Assembly (NCBI GenBank): GCA_023015825.1
Contig: JALKAW010000006.1
Location: 124,001 to 188,000, forward strand
Direction of reading: 5' to 3'
Length of the DNA stretch: 64,000 nucleotides
Source of the DNA: Flavobacteriaceae bacterium S0862
GTDB lineage: Bacteria; Bacteroidota; Bacteroidia; Flavobacteriales; Flavobacteriaceae
Position numbers and translations under genes: made by a program
In this document: piece by piece, positions 26,490 to 34,429 of the stretch
How positions within the stretch are numbered: the stretch's first letter is position 1
Layout: the number at the start of each line of letters is the position of its first letter
The notes under the pieces: model-generated
Seen by the model: the letters and a program-made list of their open reading frames with translations, nothing else
Told to the model about the DNA's origin: nothing
The model's database searches: none

Positions 26490-26848
26490 TAGAAATGATA
26501 AAAGGCATTTTCTAAATGCTCAATATCATAAGATTTTCCTTGGTTTACAATGGCAATAATATCAAAACGAATATCCACATCTAAATCATTTACAGTAACA
26601 TATTCATCAACCGCTTTTACTAAACGTTTGATTTGTTTTGGTTTTACAAAATCTTGTGGATTACCAAAATCTAAAGTAGAACGTGTTTTAACTTCAATAA
26701 TAGCAAGTGTATCTTTCTGTTTAGCAATAATGTCAACTTCTGCTTTATCAAATCGGTAATTGCGTTCAATGATTTCATACTTATTCTTGAGTAAATAATC
26801 TACAGCCAATTGCTCGCCTTTTTTACCAAGTTCGTTGTGTTGTGCCAT
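26489..26848 (-). CDS. YraN/UPF0102 family endonuclease-like protein
   Basis: 119 residues of the restriction-endonuclease-like fold. HNELGKKGEQLAVDYLLKNKY is the family opening, and the catalytic-type residues stand in AEVDIIAKQKDTLAIIEVKTR (Asp, then Glu-x-Lys). UPF0102 proteins resemble Holliday-junction resolvases, but the cellular role is not settled. It starts 3 bases after the LD-carboxypeptidase stop, so they are in one operon. Confidence 0.92.
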   Translation of the reverse strand: MAQHNELGKKGEQLAVDYLLKNKYEIIERNYRFDKAEVDIIAKQKDTLAIIEVKTRSTLDFGNPQDFVKPKQIKRLVKAVDEYVTVNDLDVDIRFDIIAIVNQGKSYDIEHLENAFYHF

Positions 26849-26851
26849 TGA

Positions 26852-27880
26852 TTAATTCGCAAAAGTCAATAATGAAGATTCTTTACTTACCTTTAACTCA
26901 ATAGTTCTCCCCAAAATTAAAGCACGATTATCATCTTCGTGACCAGCAGGAAAATCGAACAATACAGGAAAATCATAGTCGGCAACTACATCTAAAATAA
27001 GTTGCTCAATGGAAGTTCCCCAAGGTGTTGTGTTTTTTCGCATGTTACTCATGTCTCCAACAATGAGACCTTTTAGATTATTAAAATAACCAGCTCGTTT
27101 TAAGCTTTGCAACATTCTGTCAATATGATATTTGTACTCACCAATTTCTTCAATAAACAGTATTTTTCCTGAAGTGTCAATGCTAGTTTTAGAGCCTAGC
27201 ATAGTATGGAGTAAAGTTAGATTTCCACCAACTAATGGGCCAGTTGCTGTGCCGCTTTTATTTTGTTTTGAACCCTTGACAGTATAACTTAAAGGTTGAC
27301 CAAATAAGGCGCATTTAAAAGTTTCAATGGTTTGTTCAATCTCTGTTAAATCATCTTTTAAACTGGTGCACATCATAGCGTGGATAGACTCACTGCCTTC
27401 AATATTAAGTTGGTTATGAATAGCTGTAATATCAGAATAACCAATCACCCATTTAGGGTTTTCTCTAAATTTTGTATAATCTAATTTATCAATCATTCTC
27501 ACTGTCCCATAACCACCTCGAGCACACCAAATAGCTTTAATATTTGGGTTATCTAAGGCATTTTGAAAATCTTCGGCACGCTCATCATCTGTACCAGCAA
27601 AATGATTAGCTTTTTTAAAAACATGCTCCCCAACGATAACTTTAAGTCCCCAGCTTTTAAGCAAATCTTTAGCCTGATTTATTTCTTTTTCGCGATTCCT
27701 TAAAATTCCTGAAGGTGCAACAATAGCAACCGAATCACCTGCTTTTAAATGTAGTGGTTGTATAAAAGGTTTAGACATTTTGGTAATTGAATAAGTTGAA
27801 TTTGACGACTGAGCTAAAACTATAGTTTGACAAAATAGAGTCAGTATTAACAAAGCGTATGTAATGCGTTTAAAAATCAT
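26852..27880 (-). CDS. LD-carboxypeptidase (peptidase family S66), exported
   Basis: Cleaves the terminal D-Ala from murein tetrapeptides during peptidoglycan recycling. The catalytic triad is visible: Ser in GYSDITAIHN, Glu in LFIEEIGEY, and His in FPAGHEDDNRAL. Residues 1-24 (MIFKRITYALLIL to VLAQ) look like a signal peptide, so it acts outside the cytoplasm. I start it at 27880; the open frame runs further, to 28204, but that part overlaps metG and encodes no domain. 342 residues. Confidence 0.9.
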   Translation of the reverse strand: MIFKRITYALLILTLFCQTIVLAQSSNSTYSITKMSKPFIQPLHLKAGDSVAIVAPSGILRNREKEINQAKDLLKSWGLKVIVGEHVFKKANHFAGTDDERAEDFQNALDNPNIKAIWCARGGYGTVRMIDKLDYTKFRENPKWVIGYSDITAIHNQLNIEGSESIHAMMCTSLKDDLTEIEQTIETFKCALFGQPLSYTVKGSKQNKSGTATGPLVGGNLTLLHTMLGSKTSIDTSGKILFIEEIGEYKYHIDRMLQSLKRAGYFNNLKGLIVGDMSNMRKNTTPWGTSIEQLILDVVADYDFPVLFDFPAGHEDDNRALILGRTIELKVSKESSLLTFAN

Positions 27881-27948
27881 ATTAGAGGCTTTTTGTAAAT
27901 ATAACGAAGTTCTAATTAATTTGGTTTCTAAATAGGATTCAAATTGTG

Positions 27949-27956
27949 TATTTTTG
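27949..27956 (+). promoter_or_regulatory. Predicted -7 box (TATTTTTG) for metG
   Basis: Fits TAnnTTTG and lies 18 bases before the first metG ATG. A TTTG at 27920-27923 is a possible but rather distant -33 element. Confidence 0.5.
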
Positions 27957-27973
27957 TGCCTCCAAAAAGAAAA

Positions 27974-30040
27974 ATGATGTCTAAAAGATATACTATAACT
28001 GCGGCTTTGCCTTATACTAATGGTCCAATTCATATTGGTCATTTGGCAGGTGTTTATGTGCCAGCTGATATTTATGCACGCTATCAGCGTCTTCAAGATC
28101 AAGATGTGGCATTTATTTGTGGTAGTGACGAGCATGGTGTTCCAATTACCATTAAGGCTAAAAAAGAAGGTGTAACACCTCAAGATATAGTCGATAAATA
28201 TCATGCCATTATTAAGCAGTCGTTTTTAGATTTCGGAATTTCTTTTGATAATTATTCAAGAACAACTGCTAAGATTCATCATGATACTGCATCAGAATTT
28301 TTTAAAACCTTATATGATAAAGGAGAGTTTGTTGAAGAGGTCACGGAACAGTTATATGATGCTGAAGCAAATCAATTTTTAGCAGATAGATTTGTGGTTG
28401 GTACTTGCCCGAAATGTGGTAATGAAGAAAGTTATGGCGACCAATGCGAAAACTGTGGTACAAGTCATAATGCGACCGATTTAATAAATCCGAAATCGGC
28501 TATTACAGGAGCAACGCCAACATTAAAGGAAACTAAGCATTGGTTTTTACCTTTAAATAAACATGAAGCTTTTTTAAAAGAATGGATTCTTGAAGGACAT
28601 AAAAAAGATTGGAAATCGAATGTTTACGGACAATGTAAATCATGGATTGATGATGGACTTAGACCAAGAGCAGTCACACGTGATTTGGATTGGGGAATTC
28701 CAGTTCCAGTTAAAGGCGGCGAAGGTAAAGTGTTGTATGTGTGGTTTGATGCACCAATAGGCTATATTTCGGCAACAAAAGAATGGGCTGAACGTGAAGG
28801 AAAAGATTGGGAGCCTTATTGGAAAGATGAAGACACTAAGTTATTACACTTTATTGGTAAGGATAATATTGTATTTCACTGTATTATATTTCCAGCCATG
28901 TTAAAAGCCGAAGGAAGTTATATTTTACCAGATAACGTTCCTGCAAATGAGTTTTTAAATTTAGAAGGGAACAAATTATCAACGTCTAAAAACTGGGCAG
29001 TTTGGTTGCATGAATATTTGCAAGAATTTCCAGATAAGCAAGATGTATTGCGTTATGCTTTAACGGCTAATGCGCCAGAAACTAAGGATAATGATTTTAC
29101 TTGGAAAGATTTTCAAGCAAGGAATAATAATGAGTTAGTTGCCATTTTTGGAAACTTTATTAATAGAGTGGTAGTGCTTACCAATAAGTATTATGAAGGT
29201 GTTGTGCCAAAACCTAATGAATTTTCAACTGTTGACGAAGAAATCTTAGCCACACTAAAGGCATTTCCAGCGGTTATAGCAAGCTCTATAGAACGTTATC
29301 GCTTTAGAGAGGCAAGTCAAGAATTAATGAATTTGGCCAGACTTGGTAATAAATATTTGGCAGATGAAGAACCTTGGAAAGTCATAAAAGAAGACGAAGC
29401 TCGTGTGCAAACTATCATGTATGTAGCGTTACAAATAGCTTCAGCATTAGCCATATTGAGCGAGCCTTTTTTGCCATTTACAACTAAAAAACTTAAAAAC
29501 ATTCTTTGTCATTCTGAGCTTGTCGAAGCATCTACGTGGAATAGCATTTCAGAAGGCCAAGAACTACTTCCAGCTAATCATACTATTGGAAAAGCAGAAT
29601 TATTATTCACTAAAATTGAAGATAAGGATGTGCAATTTCAATTGGATAAGCTTGAGGCCAGTAAAAAAGCTAACGAAGCAGCTAACAAAAAGGTACAACC
29701 ACAAAAAGAAGAAATCACTTTTGATGACTTCTCAAAATTAGATATTCGTGTTGGCACAATCTTAGAAGCTACAAAAATGCCAAAAACCAAAAAACTATTG
29801 GTCTTAAAAGTAGATACTGGAATAGATACAAGAACTATTGTATCTGGAATAGCCGAAAGCTTTTCTCCAGAAGAAGTGATAGGAAAAAAAGTAACTGTGC
29901 TAGTAAATCTTGCTCCTAGAGCATTACGTGGTGTTGAAAGTCAAGGTATGATTTTAATGACCGAAGACGAATCTGGGAATCTTGTGTTTGTTAGCCCTAA
30001 TGAAAATGAAAAGATTACAAATGGGTTATCTATAAGTTAG
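27974..30040 (+). CDS. metG: Methionine--tRNA ligase
   Basis: Charges initiator and elongator tRNA-Met. HIGH appears in [14 protein letters not shown] and the KMSKS site as KLSTSKNW. A four-Cys zinc knuckle ([17 protein letters not shown]) marks the long-type enzyme. The C-terminal 110 residues, from [17 protein letters not shown], are an EMAP/Trbp111-like tRNA-binding domain. I use ATG 27974 or the adjacent 27977; the TTG at 27944 lies in the promoter. A dispersed repeat at 29507-29533 adds an in-frame CHSELVEAS between the anticodon-binding and tRNA-binding parts. Confidence 0.96.
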   Translation: MMSKRYTITAALPYTNGPIHIGHLAGVYVPADIYARYQRLQDQDVAFICGSDEHGVPITIKAKKEGVTPQDIVDKYHAIIKQSFLDFGISFDNYSRTTAKIHHDTASEFFKTLYDKGEFVEEVTEQLYDAEANQFLADRFVVGTCPKCGNEESYGDQCENCGTSHNATDLINPKSAITGATPTLKETKHWFLPLNKHEAFLKEWILEGHKKDWKSNVYGQCKSWIDDGLRPRAVTRDLDWGIPVPVKGGEGKVLYVWFDAPIGYISATKEWAEREGKDWEPYWKDEDTKLLHFIGKDNIVFHCIIFPAMLKAEGSYILPDNVPANEFLNLEGNKLSTSKNWAVWLHEYLQEFPDKQDVLRYALTANAPETKDNDFTWKDFQARNNNELVAIFGNFINRVVVLTNKYYEGVVPKPNEFSTVDEEILATLKAFPAVIASSIERYRFREASQELMNLARLGNKYLADEEPWKVIKEDEARVQTIMYVALQIASALAILSEPFLPFTTKKLKNILCHSELVEASTWNSISEGQELLPANHTIGKAELLFTKIEDKDVQFQLDKLEASKKANEAANKKVQPQKEEITFDDFSKLDIRVGTILEATKMPKTKKLLVLKVDTGIDTRTIVSGIAESFSPEEVIGKKVTVLVNLAPRALRGVESQGMILMTEDESGNLVFVSPNENEKITNGLSIS
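29507..29533 (+). repeat. Dispersed hairpin repeat, copy D, in frame inside metG
   Basis: TGTCATTCTGAGCTTGTCGA followed by AGCATCT. The arms ATTCT and AGCAT pair with one mismatch. It is read in frame as CHSELVEAS near the end of the metG anticodon-binding region. Confidence 0.8.
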
Positions 30041-30504
30041 CATTGTTTTTTACCTAACACATCAAAATCTTTTAAAGAAATAATAATCTTATCTGAGTTT
30101 TTAATTTCATTTGCAAACTGAGCAATGGTTTTGCCTTTAAAATCGTTCAAAATCTTTTTCTTAAAAGGGGCAACAGTAAAATGTACAGGACAAGGGTTTT
30201 CGTCACTACATTCAGCAAGTCCTAAAAAGCATTGGTTAAAACGATCCGGATTATCAATGCAAACAATAATATCCCAAACTCTTTTTTTAGTATTTATCTC
30301 GTTTAAATAAAAACCACCAAGAGGTCCTTTTGTAGAAGAGACAATATCACTTTTATTAAGCTTCTGTAATAATTTTGCAAGGAATGGTCCTGGTATCTCC
30401 AACGTTTCAGCAATATACTTAACACCTAGTTTTTTTGTCTCATTAGAGAACATTGCTAGGTATAGTGTAGCTCGAATAGCAATTTTGGTGGCGTTTGTAA
30501 GCAT
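30037..30504 (-). CDS. Rrf2-family transcriptional regulator, probable Fe-S sensor
   Basis: 155-residue winged-helix regulator. [32 protein letters not shown] and GPLGGFYL are the Rrf2 signature. The late cysteines [14 protein letters not shown] (spacing CX6CX5C) match the cluster site of Rrf2 sensors such as IscR and NsrR, which respond to Fe-S status, nitric oxide or redox state. It is convergent with metG and overlaps its end by 4 bases. Its targets are not visible here. Confidence 0.9.
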   Translation of the reverse strand: MLTNATKIAIRATLYLAMFSNETKKLGVKYIAETLEIPGPFLAKLLQKLNKSDIVSSTKGPLGGFYLNEINTKKRVWDIIVCIDNPDRFNQCFLGLAECSDENPCPVHFTVAPFKKKILNDFKGKTIAQFANEIKNSDKIIISLKDFDVLGKKQC

Positions 30505-30573
30505 AATAGGTTATGTTTATCAAATATAATATTAATTTTTAATGGTTGTTTAAAAAGAGATATTTAACCTTAG

Positions 30574-30740
30574 TCCAATGCAAGTTGTTTTCATTGTAAT
30601 TTAATTATGCTTCAAGAAATTGAACTGGACTCTTAAGATGAAAATTTTTAAAACCTAAATGGTTAGAAGAGGAAGTTATTGGTCAAAAAAAATATTATAA
30701 TTCTATGTTGGCTAATAACCCATTTACTAATTGGAAATAA
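30574..30740 (+). pseudogene. Remnant of a CYTH-domain (triphosphatase-like) gene
   Basis: Two adjoining frames together read like the C-terminus of a bacterial CYTH protein. The first gives CFHCNLIMLQEIELDS, ended by TAA at 30634-30636, then DENF. One base is missing near 30645-30650; the next frame gives KPKWLEEEVIGQKKYYNSML and NNPFTNWK before TAA at 30738-30740. In intact CYTH proteins these are the strand before the final acidic cluster and the EVTG..YYN..L tail. The N-terminal catalytic part is absent: upstream is the Rrf2 start and its leader. It looks like a gene decayed to its last third. Confidence 0.65.
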
Positions 30741-30768
30741 TCTTAAGATTAAGTTCAGAATAAAAAAA

Positions 30769-30797
30769 TAAAGCCGTCAAAATTTGACGGCTTTTAT
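30769..30797. terminator. Terminator hairpin after ssb
   Basis: AAAGCCGTCAAA pairs with TTTGACGGCTTT almost without a loop. The A-run and T-run flanks allow use by ssb on the minus strand and by any transcript from the CYTH remnant. Confidence 0.85.
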
Positions 30798-30816
30798 ATT
30801 TAATACAATGCTAAGT

Positions 30817-31149
30817 TTATTTGCCCAACATTAGTAATTCATTGCATACAACTTCAGTAATGTATCTTTTGTTACCATCCTTATCGTCATAACTTCTGGA
30901 GGTTAGTTTGCCTTCTATAGCAACTTCTTTTCCTTTAGTGACATATTTTTCAATGATTTGAGCCGTTTTCCCCCAAGCAACTACATTGTGCCACTGCGTA
31001 TCTGTAATTTTTTCACCACTAGCATTTTTATAGCTTTCGTTGGTTGCGATTGCGAATTTTACCAATGTTTTTCCTGAGTCTAGATTGATAATTTCTGGAT
31101 CGTTTCCAAGGTTTCCAATCAACTGTACTTTGTTTCTTAATGAGTTCAT
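30817..31149 (-). CDS. ssb: Single-stranded DNA-binding protein, short form
   Basis: OB-fold protein that coats single-stranded DNA. NKVQLIGNLGNDPEI at the start, TQWHNVVAWGKTAQIIEKYV in the middle and GKLTSRSYDDKDGNKRYITEVV near the end are the SSB core. It stops right after that core at 110 residues with ELLMLGK and lacks the acidic DDDIPF-type tip that recruits partner proteins. The main replicative SSB is therefore probably a longer copy elsewhere, and this may be a recombination- or uptake-related paralogue (inference). Confidence 0.93.
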   Translation of the reverse strand: MNSLRNKVQLIGNLGNDPEIINLDSGKTLVKFAIATNESYKNASGEKITDTQWHNVVAWGKTAQIIEKYVTKGKEVAIEGKLTSRSYDDKDGNKRYITEVVCNELLMLGK

Positions 31150-31207
31150 AATTTTAAATTTTCGTGTTAAACAGTTAATACTATCGAGTTCTTATGTTTC
31201 GACATTG

Positions 31208-31215
31208 CAAAGATG
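31208..31215 (-). promoter_or_regulatory. Predicted -7 box for ssb
   Basis: Reads CATCTTTG on the minus strand, one base from TAnnTTTG, about 58 bases before the ssb ATG. Confidence 0.45.
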
Positions 31216-31256
31216 CGACACCTACAAAATATTAGTCGGTTGTTACGTATTTAAAA

Positions 31257-31290
31257 TCGTTTGTAAATGTTTGTAGTCGTTTGCAAACGA
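31257..31290. promoter_or_regulatory. Palindrome and half-site array upstream of ssb
   Basis: TCGTTTGCAAACGA (31277-31290) is a perfect 14-base palindrome. Two related half-sites, TCGTTTGTAAA (31257) and TGTTTGTAG (31268), sit at about 10-base steps toward ssb, upstream of the ssb -7 box. It looks like a regulator site; the regulator is unknown. Confidence 0.5.
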
Positions 31291-31534
31291 ATAATTCAAC
31301 AGCATTTTAAACAAATTATTAGTCTTAACTAGATTTTTTTGAACAATTTAAGCTTTTTATTTTATGAAATTTCTTTCATTTTTTTCGTAAAAATCTTTAT
31401 TTTAAATAATTTAATGACTTAAAAACGAAAATATTATACTCTTGAATCCTTTTGTTTATAAGGTTTTTTATATGTTTTAGTATATTAATTGCTAAATTTA
31501 TATAAAAAAATACTTCTATTATTAGAAATATGAC
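31291..31534. other. Gene-free AT-rich stretch
   Basis: Very AT-rich with many short A and T runs. I see no convincing frame, hairpin or repeat before the promoter of the 36-residue ORF. Confidence 0.5.
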
Positions 31535-31542
31535 TAATTTTG
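31535..31542 (+). promoter_or_regulatory. Predicted -7 box (TAATTTTG) for the 36-residue ORF
   Basis: Fits TAnnTTTG and lies 30 bases before the ATG at 31573. Confidence 0.5.
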
Positions 31543-31572
31543 CAGGCTCATAAATTAAGATAAAAAATTGTA

Positions 31573-31683
31573 ATGAATAATAATAATAACAGAGTAACAG
31601 CGGTAAGTAAAGCTGGAATTAAAACGAAAACATTTAGTAATACAAGTGCTATCACTTGGAATTTAAAAAGACGTTTTAGGTAA
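31573..31683 (+). CDS. Possible 36-residue basic peptide
   Basis: ATG 31573 opens 36 codons ending at TAA 31681-31683. The peptide starts with five Asn after Met, then RVTAVSKAGIKTKTFSNTSA and ITWNLKRRFR. It has nine Lys/Arg and no acidic residue, so it is strongly basic and could bind RNA or DNA. A -7 box lies upstream and a strong terminator 18 bases after the stop, giving a self-contained transcript of about 175 bases. No family is recognised. It could also be a regulatory RNA that happens to hold an ORF. Confidence 0.5.
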   Translation: MNNNNNRVTAVSKAGIKTKTFSNTSAITWNLKRRFR

Positions 31684-31701
31684 TTTAATATTAATAATAT
31701 C

Positions 31702-31728
31702 AAGCGGGCTTGTCCCGCTTTTTTTTTG
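31702..31728 (+). terminator. Intrinsic terminator after the 36-residue ORF
   Basis: AAGCGGG pairs with CCCGCTT around CTTGT and is followed by a run of T. Confidence 0.9.
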
Positions 31729-31871
31729 CTTTTTTTCTTCACGAAGCGTTTCCTATTCTATAACATATACTATATTTAAAAATATTACGACGTATTTAAG
31801 AGCATAACTTTTTTAATTATTAATTGAATGAGTTATTTTTCTTAAATTTATTTTAAATTATTAGTCATTAA

Positions 31872-31879
31872 TAAATTTG
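31872..31879 (+). promoter_or_regulatory. Predicted -7 box (TAAATTTG) for the agmatinase-like gene
   Basis: Fits TAnnTTTG and lies 63 bases before the ATG at 31943. Confidence 0.45.
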
Positions 31880-31942
31880 TATCTGTCCCCTCTTTGTTTA
31901 TAGTTGCCTATTTACTAGCATTTAAAAAGTATTAAAAAAATC

Positions 31943-32737
31943 ATGCTTAAACTAATAGGAATACCTTATGATGCCAACTCATCTTATTTAAGAGGTTCAG
32001 CTTTAGCACCAAAACATATTCGATTAGTGGATACTGAAGGGTCGGCAAATAAATTTTGCGAATTTGGTAATGAAATAATTGAAGGCAAAAATTATAAAGA
32101 TTGCGGTGACATAGAATTTAAAGAGATTGATGCAGCTTTTGCTTACAAAAAAATTAAAGAAACGATAAGTAAAGAATTAGAGGATGGGAGCAAGGTAATA
32201 AGTTTAGGAGGAGATCATTCTATTTCTTTTCCTGTTATTGAAGCATTTTCGGAAATATATTCTAATCTAAATGTATTGCATCTTGATGCACATGCCGATT
32301 TGTATGACAACTTTGAAAACAACCCTTATTCACATGCATCTCCTTTTGCAAGATTAATGGAAACAAATGCCTTAAATTCATTAACCCAAGTAGGTATTAG
32401 AACATTTAATACGCATCAAAAGGAACAAGCTAAACGTTTTGATGTTAAGGTTGTTGAAATGAAGGATTTTAACACAGATTTTATCAATTCGCTTAAGGCA
32501 CCACTTTATATTTCTTTAGATATGGATGTATTAGATCCTGCTTATGCTCCTGGAATTTCGCATCATGAACCTGGAGGAATGACCACAAGGCAATTAATAG
32601 ATATTATTCAGCAAATAAAAGTTCCAATTGTTGGAGCAGACATCGTAGAGCTTAATCCAAAACGAGATATAAATAATGCTACTGCTATGGTGGCTTATAA
32701 ATTGTTTAAAGAGCTTGCAAGTAAAATGCTTCATTAA
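31943..32737 (+). CDS. Agmatinase/ureohydrolase family enzyme
   Basis: Binuclear manganese hydrolase that releases urea from a guanidino substrate. Metal ligands are visible in GGDHSISFP, LHLDAHADLYD and SLDMDVLDPAYAPG. At 264 residues it is short, as in archaeal-type agmatinases. Agmatine to putrescine is the likely reaction; arginase or formimidoylglutamase activity cannot be excluded, and hutU lies 13 kb away rather than beside it. The Zn-ribbon gene follows after 10 bases. Confidence 0.88.
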   Translation: MLKLIGIPYDANSSYLRGSALAPKHIRLVDTEGSANKFCEFGNEIIEGKNYKDCGDIEFKEIDAAFAYKKIKETISKELEDGSKVISLGGDHSISFPVIEAFSEIYSNLNVLHLDAHADLYDNFENNPYSHASPFARLMETNALNSLTQVGIRTFNTHQKEQAKRFDVKVVEMKDFNTDFINSLKAPLYISLDMDVLDPAYAPGISHHEPGGMTTRQLIDIIQQIKVPIVGADIVELNPKRDINNATAMVAYKLFKELASKMLH

Positions 32738-32747
32738 ATTAAAAATT

Positions 32748-33098
32748 ATGAAAAAACAATGTCCAGAATGTGGAGGCAAGATTGTTGGTCGTGTAGATAA
32801 AAAGTTCTGTAGCGACGCTTGCAGAAATTCTTATAACAATAGAGTTAATAAAGATAGTAAGAACTTAATACGTAACACCAATAATAGATTGCGTAAAAAT
32901 TACAGAATTCTTGAGGACCTTAATCCTGACCAAAAAACGAGAACTTCACGTGCTAAACTAATAGAAAAAGGATTCGATTTTAATTATTTTACAAGTATTT
33001 ATACAACCAAAGCAGGAGCTATTTACTACTTTGTGTATGACCAAGGATATTTACCTTTAGAAAATGATTACTATGCTTTGGTAAAACGGGATTCATAG
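32748..33098 (+). CDS. Small Zn-ribbon protein
   Basis: 116 residues. Cysteines in QCPECGGKIVGRVDKKFCSDAC form a four-Cys zinc ribbon at residues 4-25, like DUF2116-type proteins, followed by a basic helix (NLIRNTNNRLRKNYRILEDL) and a C-terminal part ending in YYALVKRDS. Nucleic acid binding is plausible but not shown. I start it at ATG 32748, 10 bases after the agmatinase-like stop; an in-frame extension upstream overlaps that gene and adds nothing. Confidence 0.82.
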   Translation: MKKQCPECGGKIVGRVDKKFCSDACRNSYNNRVNKDSKNLIRNTNNRLRKNYRILEDLNPDQKTRTSRAKLIEKGFDFNYFTSIYTTKAGAIYYFVYDQGYLPLENDYYALVKRDS

Positions 33099-33154
33099 AA
33101 TTTGTAACATTAAAGTGAAATGACATACTAATTAGTATACACTAAACCACTAAT

Positions 33155-33862
33155 ATGAAAACTCTTGTTGTTAATGATATTATGCTAATCATCCCAATAA
33201 TTATTGTATTTGTTGGCGCTATAATATTTCTATCTTATTATTTCTCAAAGAAGCAAGTTGTTTTAAGGAAGTTGTCTAAAATCCCTTTAAAACCAGCTAC
33301 AGGTTTAAAAACTAGCAAACTAACAAAAGTCACTGGTAAAGCATTACATGTAAAAGAGCCTTTAATAGCACCACTAAGCGGAAGAAAGTGTGTGTTTTAC
33401 ACTATTAAAATAGAAAAACGTGTTAGCACAGGAAAAAGTTCACATTGGAAAAATGTGATTGATGAAGAAAAGACGCAAGAATTCTTTATAAATAGTAATG
33501 GCGATTTTGTTATTGTGAGGCCTACACAATCACCAACAAATTATATTAGTTATTTGGTAAAAGACAAAAAAACATCGTCTGGAACTTTTAATGACCCTAC
33601 TCCAGAATTTGAATCGCTTTTAAAGCAATATAATATTGACCCTCTTAATTTTTTTGGGTTTAATAAACCACTTCGTTACAAGGAAGGCGTTATTGAAATT
33701 GGCGAGCAAATTACAGTTGCAGGAATTGCTAAATGGAAAACACTAAGCGAACCAATACCAGATTACCATTATTCCAAAATTGCAGAGTTAGTAAGCGAAG
33801 GAAAAGAAAAATTAATAATTACCGACCTTCCATTAAAGGAAAAAAGTCGGAGTAGATTTTAA
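33155..33862 (+). CDS. Membrane protein with GIDE-like domain
   Basis: 235 residues with one strong membrane helix at residues 8-30 and a large soluble part. TGKALHVKEPLIAPLSGRKCVFYTIKIE, then a variable loop, then RYKEGVIEIGEQITVAGIAKW matches the GIDE domain, known from the mitochondrial E3 ligase MULAN/GIDE and from bacterial and archaeal membrane proteins. There is no RING finger here. The family role in bacteria is unknown. It is convergent with the CBS gene, whose end is 2 bases away. Confidence 0.8.
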   Translation: MKTLVVNDIMLIIPIIIVFVGAIIFLSYYFSKKQVVLRKLSKIPLKPATGLKTSKLTKVTGKALHVKEPLIAPLSGRKCVFYTIKIEKRVSTGKSSHWKNVIDEEKTQEFFINSNGDFVIVRPTQSPTNYISYLVKDKKTSSGTFNDPTPEFESLLKQYNIDPLNFFGFNKPLRYKEGVIEIGEQITVAGIAKWKTLSEPIPDYHYSKIAELVSEGKEKLIITDLPLKEKSRSRF

Positions 33863-33863
33863 T

Positions 33864-34328
33864 TTATTTCCAATTGTGGCCCTTGAATTTCAGAGCTGCT
33901 TTTAAAATATCCTTTTGACTTATCTGCCCAACTAATTTTCCATTTTCAACAATAGGAAAACGTCGCCTTTTAGACTCAAAAAACTTACTTGCTGCATCAA
34001 AGACATTCATGTTTCCATCAATAGTTTCAACATTTTTTGTCATGTGTTTTTCAACTGTACTATTATCTATGGGCATATTGTAATATCTACTTTCGCTTAT
34101 TTGTTTAATACAATCACTTTCTGATATGATTCCAATTAGTTCATTATTATCATTTACTACTGGTCCACCAGAAATCCTATTTTTTATAATTAAGTCAATA
34201 ACCTCTTCAAGAGATTGTTTTGATTTGAATGTAATTAGGTTCGTAGTCATATAATTTTTAACCTGTAAAGGAGGCATTTCTACCTCTTGTTGCATCTTCC
34301 TGGAACCTTGAAAGCTTTTTATTCCCAT
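33864..34328 (-). CDS. Tandem CBS-domain protein
   Basis: 154 residues made almost only of two CBS domains, with YMTTNLITFKSKQSLEEVIDLI opening the first and HMTKNVETIDGNMNVFDAASKFFE the second. CBS pairs bind adenine nucleotides such as AMP or ATP and act as sensors. There is no attached catalytic domain, so it may work through another protein. The start at 34328 includes a short basic lead; a start at a later Met is possible. Confidence 0.88.
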   Translation of the reverse strand: MGIKSFQGSRKMQQEVEMPPLQVKNYMTTNLITFKSKQSLEEVIDLIIKNRISGGPVVNDNNELIGIISESDCIKQISESRYYNMPIDNSTVEKHMTKNVETIDGNMNVFDAASKFFESKRRRFPIVENGKLVGQISQKDILKAALKFKGHNWK

Positions 34329-34429
34329 AATATTAAATTTAGTGTTGTCCTTTAAGTTACTAAATTTTTGCGACTTACTTTAAATCGAATTTTTACTACT
34401 TTTATAAAAAACTAAGTAATCTTCCTAAA

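Noticed and set aside
27881-28204. Extended N-terminus for the LD-carboxypeptidase
   Set aside because: It overlaps the metG start and promoter and precedes a good signal peptide, so the start at 27880 is preferred.
31548-31742. 64-codon minus-strand ORF rich in Leu
   Set aside because: It lies opposite the 36-residue ORF and its terminator, and its start falls in the T-run region; it looks like a shadow of the AT-rich sequence.
31743-31871. Gap before the agmatinase-like gene
   Set aside because: AT-rich with no convincing ORF or hairpin; only a -7-like box just beyond it was kept.
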